A stretch of DNA of 64,000 nt, taken from the NCBI GenBank assembly GCA_002205125.1, contig NIOE01000010.1:248001-312000 (forward strand), in the 5' to 3' direction. Below the pieces are notes generated by a model that saw only the letters and a program-made list of their open reading frames with translations, ran no database searches and was not told the DNA's origin. Below are positions 17,944-28,152 of the stretch, piece by piece; the stretch's first letter is position 1; every line of letters begins with the position of its first letter. The position numbers were made by a program, and so were the translations under genes. This DNA is from Roseateles noduli (GTDB lineage: Bacteria > Pseudomonadota > Gammaproteobacteria > Burkholderiales > Burkholderiaceae_C).

Positions 17944-18756
17944 TCAACCGGCCTCGGATGGCTGCCAGATCGGCAGCTTGAGGCAGAACTCGCTCCCCTG
18001 ACCCGGTCCTTCGCTGTGCGCGGTGATCGAGCCGTCGTGGAGCTCCGCGATCGCCTTCGCCAGCGCGAGTCCCAGACCAAGCCCGTGGTATTCCGTGCTG
18101 AGCGGTTGCCGGCCTTGGACGTACGGCTCGAAGATGCGCCCCAACTGCTCGACGGCGATCCCCTGGCCGTTGTCCTTCACGTGTACGACGCAGTGTCCGG
18201 CGGACCTCTCCGTCCAGAGTTCGATGCATCCGTCGGCCGGCGTGTACCGCGTGGCGTTCGAGAGCACGTTCCCGACCACCTGTGCCAGCCTCGTGCAGTC
18301 TCCGCGCACACGCAGCTGCGCATCGGGCAGCATGGCCATCAGCCGATGACGCTTGAGCTCGCGACCGGGCTTGGTGGCTTCCAATGCGTTGGAAAGGAAC
18401 TCGCGCACGGGCACCGGCACCCGGTGCACCGTCAAGGTATTGCGGGAGACCAGCGCGTGGTCGAGGAGGTCCTCCACCAGGCGCTGGCAGGTGTCGAGCT
18501 GGCGTTCGATGACGGCGCGCTCGGCCGTGTCGTCCGCATGCGCCCTGACGTTGAGCACCCGCAGCGCGGAGCCGATCGCCGCCAGCGGATCGCGCAGCTC
18601 GTGCGCGACGAGCGCCAGGATGTCGCTGCGTCGCTGCTCTGACGCCTGCAGCGCCACGGCGCCGAATCTGAGCGCCTGATCGAGCGGCGCGCCAGGCGTC
18701 ATGCCCGCGATCGGGCTACGCCCGTCGGGCGCGGGGAGTTCCTGGGAGATCGACAT
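17944..18756 (-). CDS. Soluble histidine kinase lacking a sensor domain
   Basis: A 270-residue kinase core. The HisKA box VAHELRDPLAAIGSALRVL places the phosphorylated histidine at H52. The HATPase_c domain shows the N box NVLSNATRYTP, the G1 box DNGQGI and the G2 box GLGLGLALAK. Only about 40 residues precede the kinase box, so there is no PAS, GAF or membrane sensor and input must come from a partner. It lies 93 bp downstream of a Crp/Fnr regulator on the same strand. No response regulator is adjacent. Confidence 0.85.
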   Translation of the reverse strand: MSISQELPAPDGRSPIAGMTPGAPLDQALRFGAVALQASEQRRSDILALVAHELRDPLAAIGSALRVLNVRAHADDTAERAVIERQLDTCQRLVEDLLDHALVSRNTLTVHRVPVPVREFLSNALEATKPGRELKRHRLMAMLPDAQLRVRGDCTRLAQVVGNVLSNATRYTPADGCIELWTERSAGHCVVHVKDNGQGIAVEQLGRIFEPYVQGRQPLSTEYHGLGLGLALAKAIAELHDGSITAHSEGPGQGSEFCLKLPIWQPSEAG

Positions 18757-18849
18757 CGCAGATCCTCGTGGCAGGAAGGGGCTTCACGCTGATCGCCCGT
18801 CGTGGCCCCGTCTGTGCGCCGCCGTACCCATCGCGATCGAGGCTCGGAT

Positions 18850-19569
18850 TCAAGGGACAGTCGAGGCCGCCAGCAGCCGGTTGTATTCGTTCTTCACGAC
18901 CGCATAGCACTCGCAGGTGCGTTGCTCCAGGCCGGGGCGGTCCAGCACGGTGATGTGACCGCGGCGATAGCGGATGAGACCGGCGTCCTGCAGGTTGCCC
19001 GCCGCCTCGGTGACCCCTTCGCGGCGCACGCCGAGCATGTTGGCGATCAGCTCCTGCGTCATGACCAGGTCGTCGCCATGCAGCCGGTCCAGGCTCAGCA
19101 GCAGCCAGCGGCACAGCTGCTGATCCAGCGAGTGGTGGCGGTTGCACACCGCCGTCTGCGACATCTGCGTCAGCAGCGCCTGCGTGTAGCGCAGCAGCAG
19201 CTGCATCACCTTGCCGGCGCGGTTGAACTCCGTGAGCATCAGGTCGGATCGCAGCCGCAATAGTTGGCCGGCGCTCTGCACGACGCCGCGGCTCGGTGTG
19301 GTCTGGCCGCCCATGAAGAGCGAGACGCCGAGCACCCCCTCGTAGCCCACGACGGAGATCTCGGCGGAGCCGCCGTCCTCCAGCACGTAGAGCAGCGAGA
19401 CGATGCAGGTCGTCGGGAAGTAGACGTGGGTCAGTTGCCCACCGGACTCGTAGAGCACCTCGCCGAGCGGGGCGTCCACCACTTCCAGGTCGGGCAGCCA
19501 CCGGGACAGCTCGTCATCGGACAGCGCGGCGAGGAGCCGGTTCGCGCGCGCCAACTCCATGCTCACCAT
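18850..19569 (-). CDS. Crp/Fnr-family transcriptional regulator
   Basis: A 239-residue regulator with an N-terminal cyclic-nucleotide-binding-like beta-barrel (about 10-125) and a C-terminal winged helix (about 160-225). The recognition segment is TQELIANMLGVRREGVTEAAGNLQDAGL, divided as TQELIANMLGVRREG and VTEAAGNLQDAGL. The cNMP pocket lacks the Arg-Ser pair of true cAMP sensors, and no cysteine cluster for an Fnr iron-sulphur centre is seen, so the signal is unknown. AGGGAG lies 5 nt before ATG 19569. It precedes the histidine kinase gene, possibly in one unit. Confidence 0.88.
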   Translation of the reverse strand: MVSMELARANRLLAALSDDELSRWLPDLEVVDAPLGEVLYESGGQLTHVYFPTTCIVSLLYVLEDGGSAEISVVGYEGVLGVSLFMGGQTTPSRGVVQSAGQLLRLRSDLMLTEFNRAGKVMQLLLRYTQALLTQMSQTAVCNRHHSLDQQLCRWLLLSLDRLHGDDLVMTQELIANMLGVRREGVTEAAGNLQDAGLIRYRRGHITVLDRPGLEQRTCECYAVVKNEYNRLLAASTVP

Positions 19570-19740
19570 GGACGCTCCCTTGCGGCGTTGGGCCGTCGTT
19601 GTTCGAGTATAGGAACGAGGAATTCCGGCGGCATCGGGTGAAGCCCCTTGCCGCGGCGGCTGGGTACGGTGGCGTACCGACCTCCCTGACGGATGGGCGC
19701 AGGCTGCGCACTCAATCCCCTCATCGATTCAGGAGTACGC

Positions 19741-19869
19741 ATGTCCAAACGTCAGCATGGCAACAAGGAAGCCAAGAAACCCAAGCAGACCCGGCCGCCC
19801 ACGCCGTCTCCCGCGATGCCCGGTCCGGTGACGCCGCCGTCGGCGCCGTCACGCGTCGGCCGGCGGTAG
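19741..19869 (+). CDS. 42-residue basic protein
   Basis: A very short frame encoding MSKRQHGNKEAKKPKQTRPP and then a Pro/Ser-rich tail to the TAG at 19867. AGGAG lies 5 nt before the ATG, an excellent ribosome binding site. I recall short hypothetical proteins beginning with a similar NKEAKKPK motif in other proteobacteria, but cannot verify this. It is highly basic and probably disordered. It starts the stress-protein block and is divergent from the Crp/Fnr gene. Confidence 0.65.
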   Translation: MSKRQHGNKEAKKPKQTRPPTPSPAMPGPVTPPSAPSRVGRR

Positions 19870-19889
19870 AAGAGGGCGGGCGCGGGGAG

Positions 19890-20393
19890 TCACTCCTGCG
19901 CCGCTTCACGATTGACGGCTGCCTCGGCGAGTTCCGTCATCAGCTCGTCGGCGTCGTACAGGTCGTCGACGGCGTCCTTCAGCTGCTGGCTGTCGTCGTC
20001 CAGCTGAAGCGCGTTCGCGAACGCCGCCACCGTGCCGAAGCCGGTGATGCCGTAATGCGTCATGCGCTGGTACTGCGCAATGATCAGCGCATCCAGCACC
20101 GGGCCGTTCTCCGGCGGTTGTTCGAGCACATGCTTGAGCGCCTCGCTGACCAGGCCCTCCATGCCCTTGCAGTGCTCCTTCGAGACCTCCTCGCCCTGAT
20201 TGGCGATCAGCGCCTTGAGGAGGTTGGTGTGGTCCGCGATGCCGGTCTGCGCTTCTTCCAGCAGTTGCGTCAGCTTGGCGTTGGTCGCCTGCGGGGTGAT
20301 CTTCTTGAGGGCCCGCGCCATCTGGTCGTTGGCGGACCAGAGGTCCTTCAGTTCGCTGACGTAGAGGTCGGAGAGTGACGAGATCTTGGCCAT
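19890..20393 (-). CDS. DUF892 (YciE/YciF) ferritin-like protein
   Basis: A four-helix-bundle protein of the DUF892 family, linked to stress and stationary-phase responses. The 167 residues match the family: ISSLSDLYVSELKDLWSANDQMARALKKI, then helices carrying Glu and His residues (EEAQTGIADHTNLL, HCKGMEGLVSEALKHV, MTHYGITGFGTVAAFAN). I start at ATG 20393, with GGAG 8 nt upstream; the longer frame begins with an Arg-rich non-family stretch. It sits with a catalase and a glycine-zipper protein, suggesting a shared stress role. Confidence 0.92.
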   Translation of the reverse strand: MAKISSLSDLYVSELKDLWSANDQMARALKKITPQATNAKLTQLLEEAQTGIADHTNLLKALIANQGEEVSKEHCKGMEGLVSEALKHVLEQPPENGPVLDALIIAQYQRMTHYGITGFGTVAAFANALQLDDDSQQLKDAVDDLYDADELMTELAEAAVNREAAQE

Positions 20394-20452
20394 GGTGGTG
20401 CTCCAGGAAGTGGGTGAGGAGGTTGAGGGGGAGGAGGTGCGGGAGACGAGGG

Positions 20453-21628
20453 CTACGCCTCGCCGGCGCGGGGATGGGAAGAGAAGAAACGGACCATCTG
20501 TTCGGCCGCGTCGGGCCCTTGCGCATCGGCATGGGAACCGCGCCGATCGCCGCCGGACCACGCATGGCCCGCGCCGTCGATGAGCCAGAGCTCGGCCAGC
20601 GAGCGCCCGTCCGCGGCGACGCAGGTCTTGCGCGTATAGGCGCGACCGCCTTCGCGGCCTTGTTCGACGCGCTCCGTGCCCTGCAGGCCGGTGCTCGCGT
20701 CGGCGTAGACGTGCTCGCCGTTGAGCGGGTGCACCGTCATGTCGCGGGTCCCGTGGAAGACGATCGTCGGAATCGCCCGTGGCGACGAGGCGCCCGCGCG
20801 GGGCGCGGTTCGTGTCGCCTGACCGGTCCGCATCATGGCGAGGGCCTCCGGCGCGCTCGCGACCGCGCCGCAGGGCAGGCCGGAATGCACGCCGACGGCG
20901 GCGAAGAGTTCCGGATAGGTCTGCCCCAGCACCGCCGCCATCGCGCCGCCGGCGGATAGCCCCGCCACGTGCACCTGCCGCGCATCGACGCGGTGGGTGC
21001 TCATGACGTGATGGGTGAGGGCCGCGAGCAGCGCGGGCTCGCCGCGCCCGCGCGCCTGATGGCCGGTCTTGAACCAGTTCCAGCAGCCCTGCGGATTCAC
21101 CTTGCTGGACTGCGCCGGATAGAGCACCAACCAGCCGTGGCGCCGCGCGAGTTCGTTCATCCGGGTGCCGACGGCGAAGTCGTCGGGGTTCTGCGTGCAG
21201 CCGTGCAGCATCAGCAGCAAGGGACGCGCGACCGACGGATCGCCGGGCGGCACGTAGAGCTTGTAGTCGATGGACACGCGGCCGCGCGCGTAGGTGGCGG
21301 CGAGGAAACGCTCCTCGTCGATGACCGGTGCCCGTGCCTCGCCTGCCTCACGCGTCTCGCGTGCGGGCGGCGCGTCATGCACCTCGTGAACGACCGGTGG
21401 GGAGCGGAACTCCTCCGACACGCCGATCCCGACGGGACGATCCTCGATCACGCGGGCCTCGACATCGATGACGTCGGCGTCCTGCGCGTGGTTCTCGGCC
21501 TCAGCGTCGGCGGTCGTATCGGCCGCGCCGGCCAAGGCGTTCTGGATGGCGCGCGTGGCCCCCATCAGGTCGCCGCTGCGCGTCTGCAGGGCAGCGCGCG
21601 ACATCATTCGTTGGAAGTCGGGATTCAT
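20453..21628 (-). CDS. PHB depolymerase-family esterase
   Basis: Serine hydrolase of the LpqC/PHB-depolymerase esterase family, 391 residues. The first 110 residues are Ala/Glu-rich and variable. The alpha/beta-hydrolase core starts at YKLYVPPG, with the oxyanion HGCTQNPDDF, the nucleophile serine in GLSAGGAMAA, a likely acid Asp near FHGTRDMTVHP and the catalytic His in DGAGHAWSGG. No signal peptide is evident, so the substrate is intracellular or the enzyme acts on small esters; polyhydroxybutyrate is not proven. The start is ATG 21628, behind an AGAGAGAA stretch. Confidence 0.9.
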   Translation of the reverse strand: MNPDFQRMMSRAALQTRSGDLMGATRAIQNALAGAADTTADAEAENHAQDADVIDVEARVIEDRPVGIGVSEEFRSPPVVHEVHDAPPARETREAGEARAPVIDEERFLAATYARGRVSIDYKLYVPPGDPSVARPLLLMLHGCTQNPDDFAVGTRMNELARRHGWLVLYPAQSSKVNPQGCWNWFKTGHQARGRGEPALLAALTHHVMSTHRVDARQVHVAGLSAGGAMAAVLGQTYPELFAAVGVHSGLPCGAVASAPEALAMMRTGQATRTAPRAGASSPRAIPTIVFHGTRDMTVHPLNGEHVYADASTGLQGTERVEQGREGGRAYTRKTCVAADGRSLAELWLIDGAGHAWSGGDRRGSHADAQGPDAAEQMVRFFSSHPRAGEA

Positions 21629-21704
21629 CGGCGTTCTCTCTTGAAGCGGGGACATCGGGCGGACCCGCCGGTGTCGGCGGTGTCGGCGAAGGCGGCGCAG
21701 CGCA

Positions 21705-22235
21705 TCACCGGGACACGTTCTGGCCGTTGGCCGCGGTCCAGCGTTGTTCGAAGTGCTCCGCGTCCTCTTCGTTCTTCGCGCGCAGACCCATCAGGATCCC
21801 GCCGTTGCGCACGCCTTCCTCGTACTGCTTGACGCGCTCCTCCGGCATGTTCCAGCCGATGAGCGCGCCGATCAGGCCGCCACCGGCCGCACCGGCGCCA
21901 GCACCCGCTGCGGCTGCCGCGAGCGGGCCCGCGATGACGAGGCCGAGTCCTGGCAGCACGAGACTGGTCCCCACGGCGGCGACCGCTGCGGCGATCGCGC
22001 CGACGGTGCCGCCGATGGCGCCGCCGATGCCCGCGCCCTCAGCGGCCTTGTTGCCGAGCTCCGTCTCGACGCCCTTGTCGCTGAAGTGGCGCTGGCGGGT
22101 GTCGTCGGACATGACCAGATCGATGTCCTTCGGGTCGTAGCCGCGCTCGCTGGCCGAGCCGTAGGCGGACTCCGCGCTGGCGCGATCGGGGAAGAGGCCG
22201 GTGACCAGACGGTCCTGGGAGGTGGTGCTGTTCAT
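21705..22235 (-). CDS. Glycine-zipper general stress protein
   Basis: A 176-residue protein. The N-terminal part (TGLFPDRASAESAYGSASERGYDPKDIDLVMSDD, given here as a region at about 12-46) resembles the general-stress YflT-like domain. The middle (about 65-130) is a long Gly/Ala-rich membrane-inserting zipper with GIGGAIGGTVGAIAAAVAAV and GAGAGAAGGGLIGALIG. The C-terminus is charged and again soluble. AAGGA lies 8 nt before ATG 22235. It is adjacent to the catalase and the DUF892 protein, which fits a stress regulon. Confidence 0.82.
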   Translation of the reverse strand: MNSTTSQDRLVTGLFPDRASAESAYGSASERGYDPKDIDLVMSDDTRQRHFSDKGVETELGNKAAEGAGIGGAIGGTVGAIAAAVAAVGTSLVLPGLGLVIAGPLAAAAAGAGAGAAGGGLIGALIGWNMPEERVKQYEEGVRNGGILMGLRAKNEEDAEHFEQRWTAANGQNVSR

Positions 22236-22551
22236 GAGAATTTCCTTGTCTGAAGAGACGGTGCATGGCGGGGCCGGTCCGCGCGCGGAGGCGGCCTCCC
22301 CGGGGACAAGGCATTCCGGAGCCCCGGACACGTGCGGCCGTGTGCCTGGAGGGGTTCACCTATGACGTCGCCCGTCGAGCCTGCGGACGCCTCGGGAAGT
22401 TCTCTCTACGGTTCCTTGATATCGGTGGCGATTACCGGTGCGGCACGGTTTTCCCTTGTGGCGATGCGGGCTCTGGGGAACCCACGCGGCGCGTCGGGAG
22501 CGCTTCCTGCCACCTGGTGCGTCGAGCTTCACGCCAACCACGAGGACGACC

Positions 22552-24999
<2,448 letters not shown>

Positions 25000-25000
25000 C

Positions 25001-25056
25001 GCTTCAAGTCGGACGCCTCAAGTCCGATGTCTCAAGCCTGATGCTTCAAGGCGGTG
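25001..25056. repeat. Four imperfect 14-bp tandem repeats after katE
   Basis: Units start at 25001, 25015, 25029 and 25043: GCTTCAAGTCGGAC, GCCTCAAGTCCGAT, GTCTCAAGCCTGAT and GCTTCAAGGCGGTG. They fill the 46-bp gap between the convergent katE and histidine kinase genes and extend into the last codons of the kinase. Confidence 0.8.
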
Positions 25057-26224
25057 CTGCGACGGGGTGCTCCGACACCTCGAAGGAGACCGGCCGGTGC
25101 AGCGGGATCCGCACAAGGAACTCGCTGCCCTGGCCGATCCCGTCGCTCTTCACTTCCACGGTGCCGTGGTGGAGGGCGACGATCTCCTTGACCAGGGCGA
25201 GGCCGATGCCCAGGCCGTCCCCGCGCCGCGTCGAGGCGCCGTCCGCCTGCGTGAACATGTCGAAGATGCGGGGCCGCAGCTCCGGTGCGATGCCGCAGCC
25301 GGTGTCCTGCACCTTCAGCACGAAGTGCGAGGCGTCGACGTTCGCCACCACCGCCACTTGGCCGTGCCTGGGCGTGAACTTGATGCCGTTGTTCAGCAGG
25401 TTCACCACCACCTGCTGGAGCCGGCCGGGGTCCACATCCACCATGACCGGCACTGGCGGCAGCACGCTGACCAACTCGATGCCGGCGGCCGCGGCGGACT
25501 CCTGGCAGGCTTCGGTCGCGTCCAGCACCAGCCGCTGGAGCTCCACCCGGTCGTAGCGGACCGTCATCTTCGACTGACTGACGCGCGTCATGTCGATGAG
25601 GTCCTCGACCAGCCGCTCCATCAGACCCAGTTGCCGCCCCAGGATCTTGACGGCCTGATCCTGCCGCGTCGCATCTTCCGGCGGCGAGAGGAGCCGGGTC
25701 GCCAGGCGCATCGGCTGCAACGGGTTGCGCAGCTCATGCGCGATGGTGGCGAGGAAGACGTCGCGATCCTTGCGCTCGCCCGCCAGGCGCTGCAGTTCGT
25801 TCTCCAGCCGCAGCACGCGCAACTGCAGATGGGTGGCGTCGCGGAACAGCTTCGCGAAACCGCGGAAGGTGTCGCCGTCGTGCATGGGCAGCGTGAGCCC
25901 GCTCGCCCAGAAGCGCGAGCCGTCCTTGCGCATGTGCCAGCGCTCGTCCTCCGCGGCGCCCAGCGTGCGTGCCGCGTTCAGTTCGTGGACATGCTGGCCG
26001 CGCGCGACGTCCTCCGGAATGAACAGCCGCGCGAAGTCCTGGCCCACGATGTCGTCGGCCGAGAAACCGGTGATGGTGTGCGCGCCCTCGGTCCAGCCCG
26101 TGAGGACGCCCTCCGCGTTGAGGAACGCGATGCCGTAGAGGCTCACGCGTTCGGTGAGCAGCGCCCGCACGCAGTCCACGTCCGCAGGATCCCACGCGCC
26201 GTGATCGGTTCGGTGCAGCGTCAT
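25046..26224 (-). CDS. PAS-domain sensor histidine kinase
   Basis: A 392-residue soluble kinase. A PAS domain spans about 20-130 (GIAFLNAEGVLTGWTEGAHTITG, then RKDGSRFWASGLTLPMHDGD). A short coiled coil (132-155) leads to the HisKA box TIAHELRNPLQPM with H163. The HATPase_c domain has NLLNNGIKFTP, DTGCGIAPE and GDGLGIGLALVK. No membrane segment is seen. A PAS coiled-coil protein is encoded just upstream on the same strand, but no response regulator is nearby. Confidence 0.9.
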   Translation of the reverse strand: MTLHRTDHGAWDPADVDCVRALLTERVSLYGIAFLNAEGVLTGWTEGAHTITGFSADDIVGQDFARLFIPEDVARGQHVHELNAARTLGAAEDERWHMRKDGSRFWASGLTLPMHDGDTFRGFAKLFRDATHLQLRVLRLENELQRLAGERKDRDVFLATIAHELRNPLQPMRLATRLLSPPEDATRQDQAVKILGRQLGLMERLVEDLIDMTRVSQSKMTVRYDRVELQRLVLDATEACQESAAAAGIELVSVLPPVPVMVDVDPGRLQQVVVNLLNNGIKFTPRHGQVAVVANVDASHFVLKVQDTGCGIAPELRPRIFDMFTQADGASTRRGDGLGIGLALVKEIVALHHGTVEVKSDGIGQGSEFLVRIPLHRPVSFEVSEHPVAAPP

Positions 26225-26335
26225 GACGCCACCATCGCAAGGCAGATGCCCGATCGATTCGGTCCGGATGACGTGGAACCGCGATGGAATCGGTAATCCG
26301 ATCCGATTTCGCGCCGTCGCGGGGCGCCCGGCCGA

Positions 26336-27091
26336 TCAGTCGTCGCGCCGACGCATGAGCGGCACGGTGACGTCGTCGATCGTCAGCAGGATGAAGGTGC
26401 GATGCGGCCAGGCGACGCAGGCCGCGTTGAGCTTCACCGTGCGCGCCCCGAGGCGCGGAAACACCACGCGGACCTCGTAGTCGCGCACCCGCGTGTGTCG
26501 CGGCACCAGCGTCTCCAGCAGCTCGCGCAGCGCCGGGATGTTCCATTGACCGTCGCCCAGCGCGTAGAGGCCCTTCTGGAGGGTGTCGCGCGCGGTGGTC
26601 TCGTAGCGGCCGTAGAACGCCTGGTTGGCGCGCGTGACGCGCCAGTCGGGCGTCAGCACCAGCAGCGGCAGGGACATCGTCTCGATGATCGCGTCCGCGA
26701 AGTCGCGTCCCTGCGTGACCTCGTCGTGCAGCAGCTTGAGCTCGCGGTTGCGGACCCGCAGTTCGTCGTTGGTCGTGGACAGTGCCTCGTTCAAGGCCTG
26801 CAGATGCTCCATCGCGGTCTCGAGCTCCTCGTCGCTGCCCTGAAGGGCTTCATTGCTCGACTGCGTTTCCTCTTCCGACGCCTTCAGCGACGCCATCGCG
26901 CGCTCGTGCTCCGCGCGCATCACACGGGACTGCGCGCTGTTGCGCTCGCGGGCGACGTGCAATTCGTCGCTCAGGCGGTCGATCTCCCGACGCTGTGCCG
27001 CGCCGCCACCCAATTTCGCGCGTACCGCCGCACCGGCAGCCCGAAGGCGACGCAACACGCGGTCGATGAAGACCTCGTCAGGGTGGGACAC
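26336..27091 (-). CDS. PAS-domain protein with long coiled coil, CheB/CheR-hybrid-like
   Basis: A 251-residue protein from GTG 27091, which has GGGAG 8 nt upstream. The N-terminal half is a long coiled coil. Its segment SSNEALQGSDEELETAMEHL and then QALNEALSTTNDEL is typical of the linker between the CheR and PAS parts of CheB/CheR fusion sensors. The C-terminal half is a PAS domain (about 145-245; LPLLVLTPDWRVTRANQAFYG). The methyltransferase, methylesterase and kinase parts are absent, so it looks like an isolated sensor module. It may signal through the kinase encoded 111 bp downstream (inference). Confidence 0.75.
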   Translation of the reverse strand: MSHPDEVFIDRVLRRLRAAGAAVRAKLGGGAAQRREIDRLSDELHVARERNSAQSRVMRAEHERAMASLKASEEETQSSNEALQGSDEELETAMEHLQALNEALSTTNDELRVRNRELKLLHDEVTQGRDFADAIIETMSLPLLVLTPDWRVTRANQAFYGRYETTARDTLQKGLYALGDGQWNIPALRELLETLVPRHTRVRDYEVRVVFPRLGARTVKLNAACVAWPHRTFILLTIDDVTVPLMRRRDD

Positions 27092-27106
27092 GGCGCGGAC
27101 TCCCGC

Positions 27107-27125
27107 GATCCGATCCAATCGGATC
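27107..27125. promoter_or_regulatory. Perfect 8-bp inverted repeat upstream of the PAS protein
   Basis: GATCCGAT-CCA-ATCGGATC is a perfect palindrome with a 3-nt centre, 15 bp upstream of the GTG at 27091. The related ATCGG-TAAT-CCGAT occurs at 26289-26302, upstream of the next kinase gene. Both could be sites for one regulator. Confidence 0.5.
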
Positions 27126-27317
27126 AATGGCCACCGCAGCTTGACGCCTGCGCATGGTGCGGTCTGTGTGCTGGCGCACGCAGCGCTCACGACCGCGCGG
27201 CGAGGAAAAAATGAAGAAGCCTGCGGAAACATCCGTGCTTCAATCAGCGCCACTGACCCCACGCGCACCTGGGCCTCCCAGACCTCGCGTCAGCCAGGCG
27301 CCGCGGAGGCACGGACC

Positions 27318-27554
27318 ATGAGCACGTCACTGACCGTCGACTTCAGCCACACGATCCTGGGCACCGGCCGTTCCATCAAGGTCTGCGCGGACGTCATCGC
27401 CCGCGGCAGCTTCCTGACGTGGATCGCGACCTTCAACATGGATCCGAAGGTCTTCGAGATGACGGGCTGCGTGTGCCGCGCCGACGACGAGAGCGAGCGC
27501 CACGCCGTGATCTGGTCGATCGGACAGGCGCTGGACGTCCGGCGTTTTGACTGA
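27318..27554 (+). CDS. Small protein of unknown function
   Basis: A 78-residue soluble protein, MSTSLTVDFSHTILGTGRSI onward, with alternating beta-like and helical segments and three cysteine or histidine positions (TGCVCRADDESERH). GGAGG lies 9 nt before the ATG. It is divergent from the PAS protein and convergent with the PEP-CTERM gene. I recognise no family. Confidence 0.55.
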   Translation: MSTSLTVDFSHTILGTGRSIKVCADVIARGSFLTWIATFNMDPKVFEMTGCVCRADDESERHAVIWSIGQALDVRRFD

Positions 27555-27562
27555 GCAGCCGC

Positions 27563-28141
27563 TCAGCAACGCGCGCGCCGACGCGCCCGCACACCCACGA
27601 TCACGCCCAACCCCAGCAGCACCAGCGCCGCGCTTGCCGGCTCCGGCACGGCCGAGGCGGCCGTGACGTCGAAGGTGAGGCTGCCGCGTTGCCATTCCCC
27701 TTCGGCGACGTCGAGCGCGAAGTCCTTGTAGGCCTCGCTGAATTCCAGCCGCAGCAGGCCGTCGGCGCCGACGCTCAGGCCGAACGCGCCGAGGTCGAGC
27801 GAGCCGCTGTAGCTGCCGACGCCACTGGCGAAGTCGGCGCCGCCCGGCGCGAAGGTGACGAGGTCGAGCCCGCTCGATCCGCCGAAGCTGACCTGCATCT
27901 CCGACAGCACGCTGGGCGCGAAGGCGTTCAGGTCGAGCGACCAGGACAGTGAGTTCAGCACCGCGTTTGCGCCGACATCGATGAACCAGACCGTGTTGCC
28001 GGCTTCGCCCTGCAGGTTGAGGCTCTGCGCGCCGCCGACGTCGACGACGACGGGCGTGGCCTGCGCGGGCGCGCTGGCGAGGCTCATCAGGGCGGAAGCG
28101 GCCACGACGGACGCGGCGGTGAGGCGATGGAGTCTTTTCAT
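27563..28141 (-). CDS. PEP-CTERM sorting-domain protein
   Basis: A 192-residue exported protein. It has a signal peptide (1-28, ending APAQA), a beta-rich middle rich in Gly, Ser and Leu, and a C-terminal sorting signal: VPEPAS, a hydrophobic helix ALVLLGLGVIVGV, then RARRRARC. PEP-CTERM proteins are processed by exosortase and are often linked to exopolysaccharide export. The exosortase is not in this window. The gene begins 11 bp after the pullulanase stop on the same strand, so the two are probably coexpressed. The role of the body is unknown. Confidence 0.9.
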   Translation of the reverse strand: MKRLHRLTAASVVAASALMSLASAPAQATPVVVDVGGAQSLNLQGEAGNTVWFIDVGANAVLNSLSWSLDLNAFAPSVLSEMQVSFGGSSGLDLVTFAPGGADFASGVGSYSGSLDLGAFGLSVGADGLLRLEFSEAYKDFALDVAEGEWQRGSLTFDVTAASAVPEPASAALVLLGLGVIVGVRARRRARC

Positions 28142-28152
28142 GGCGTCGTCTT

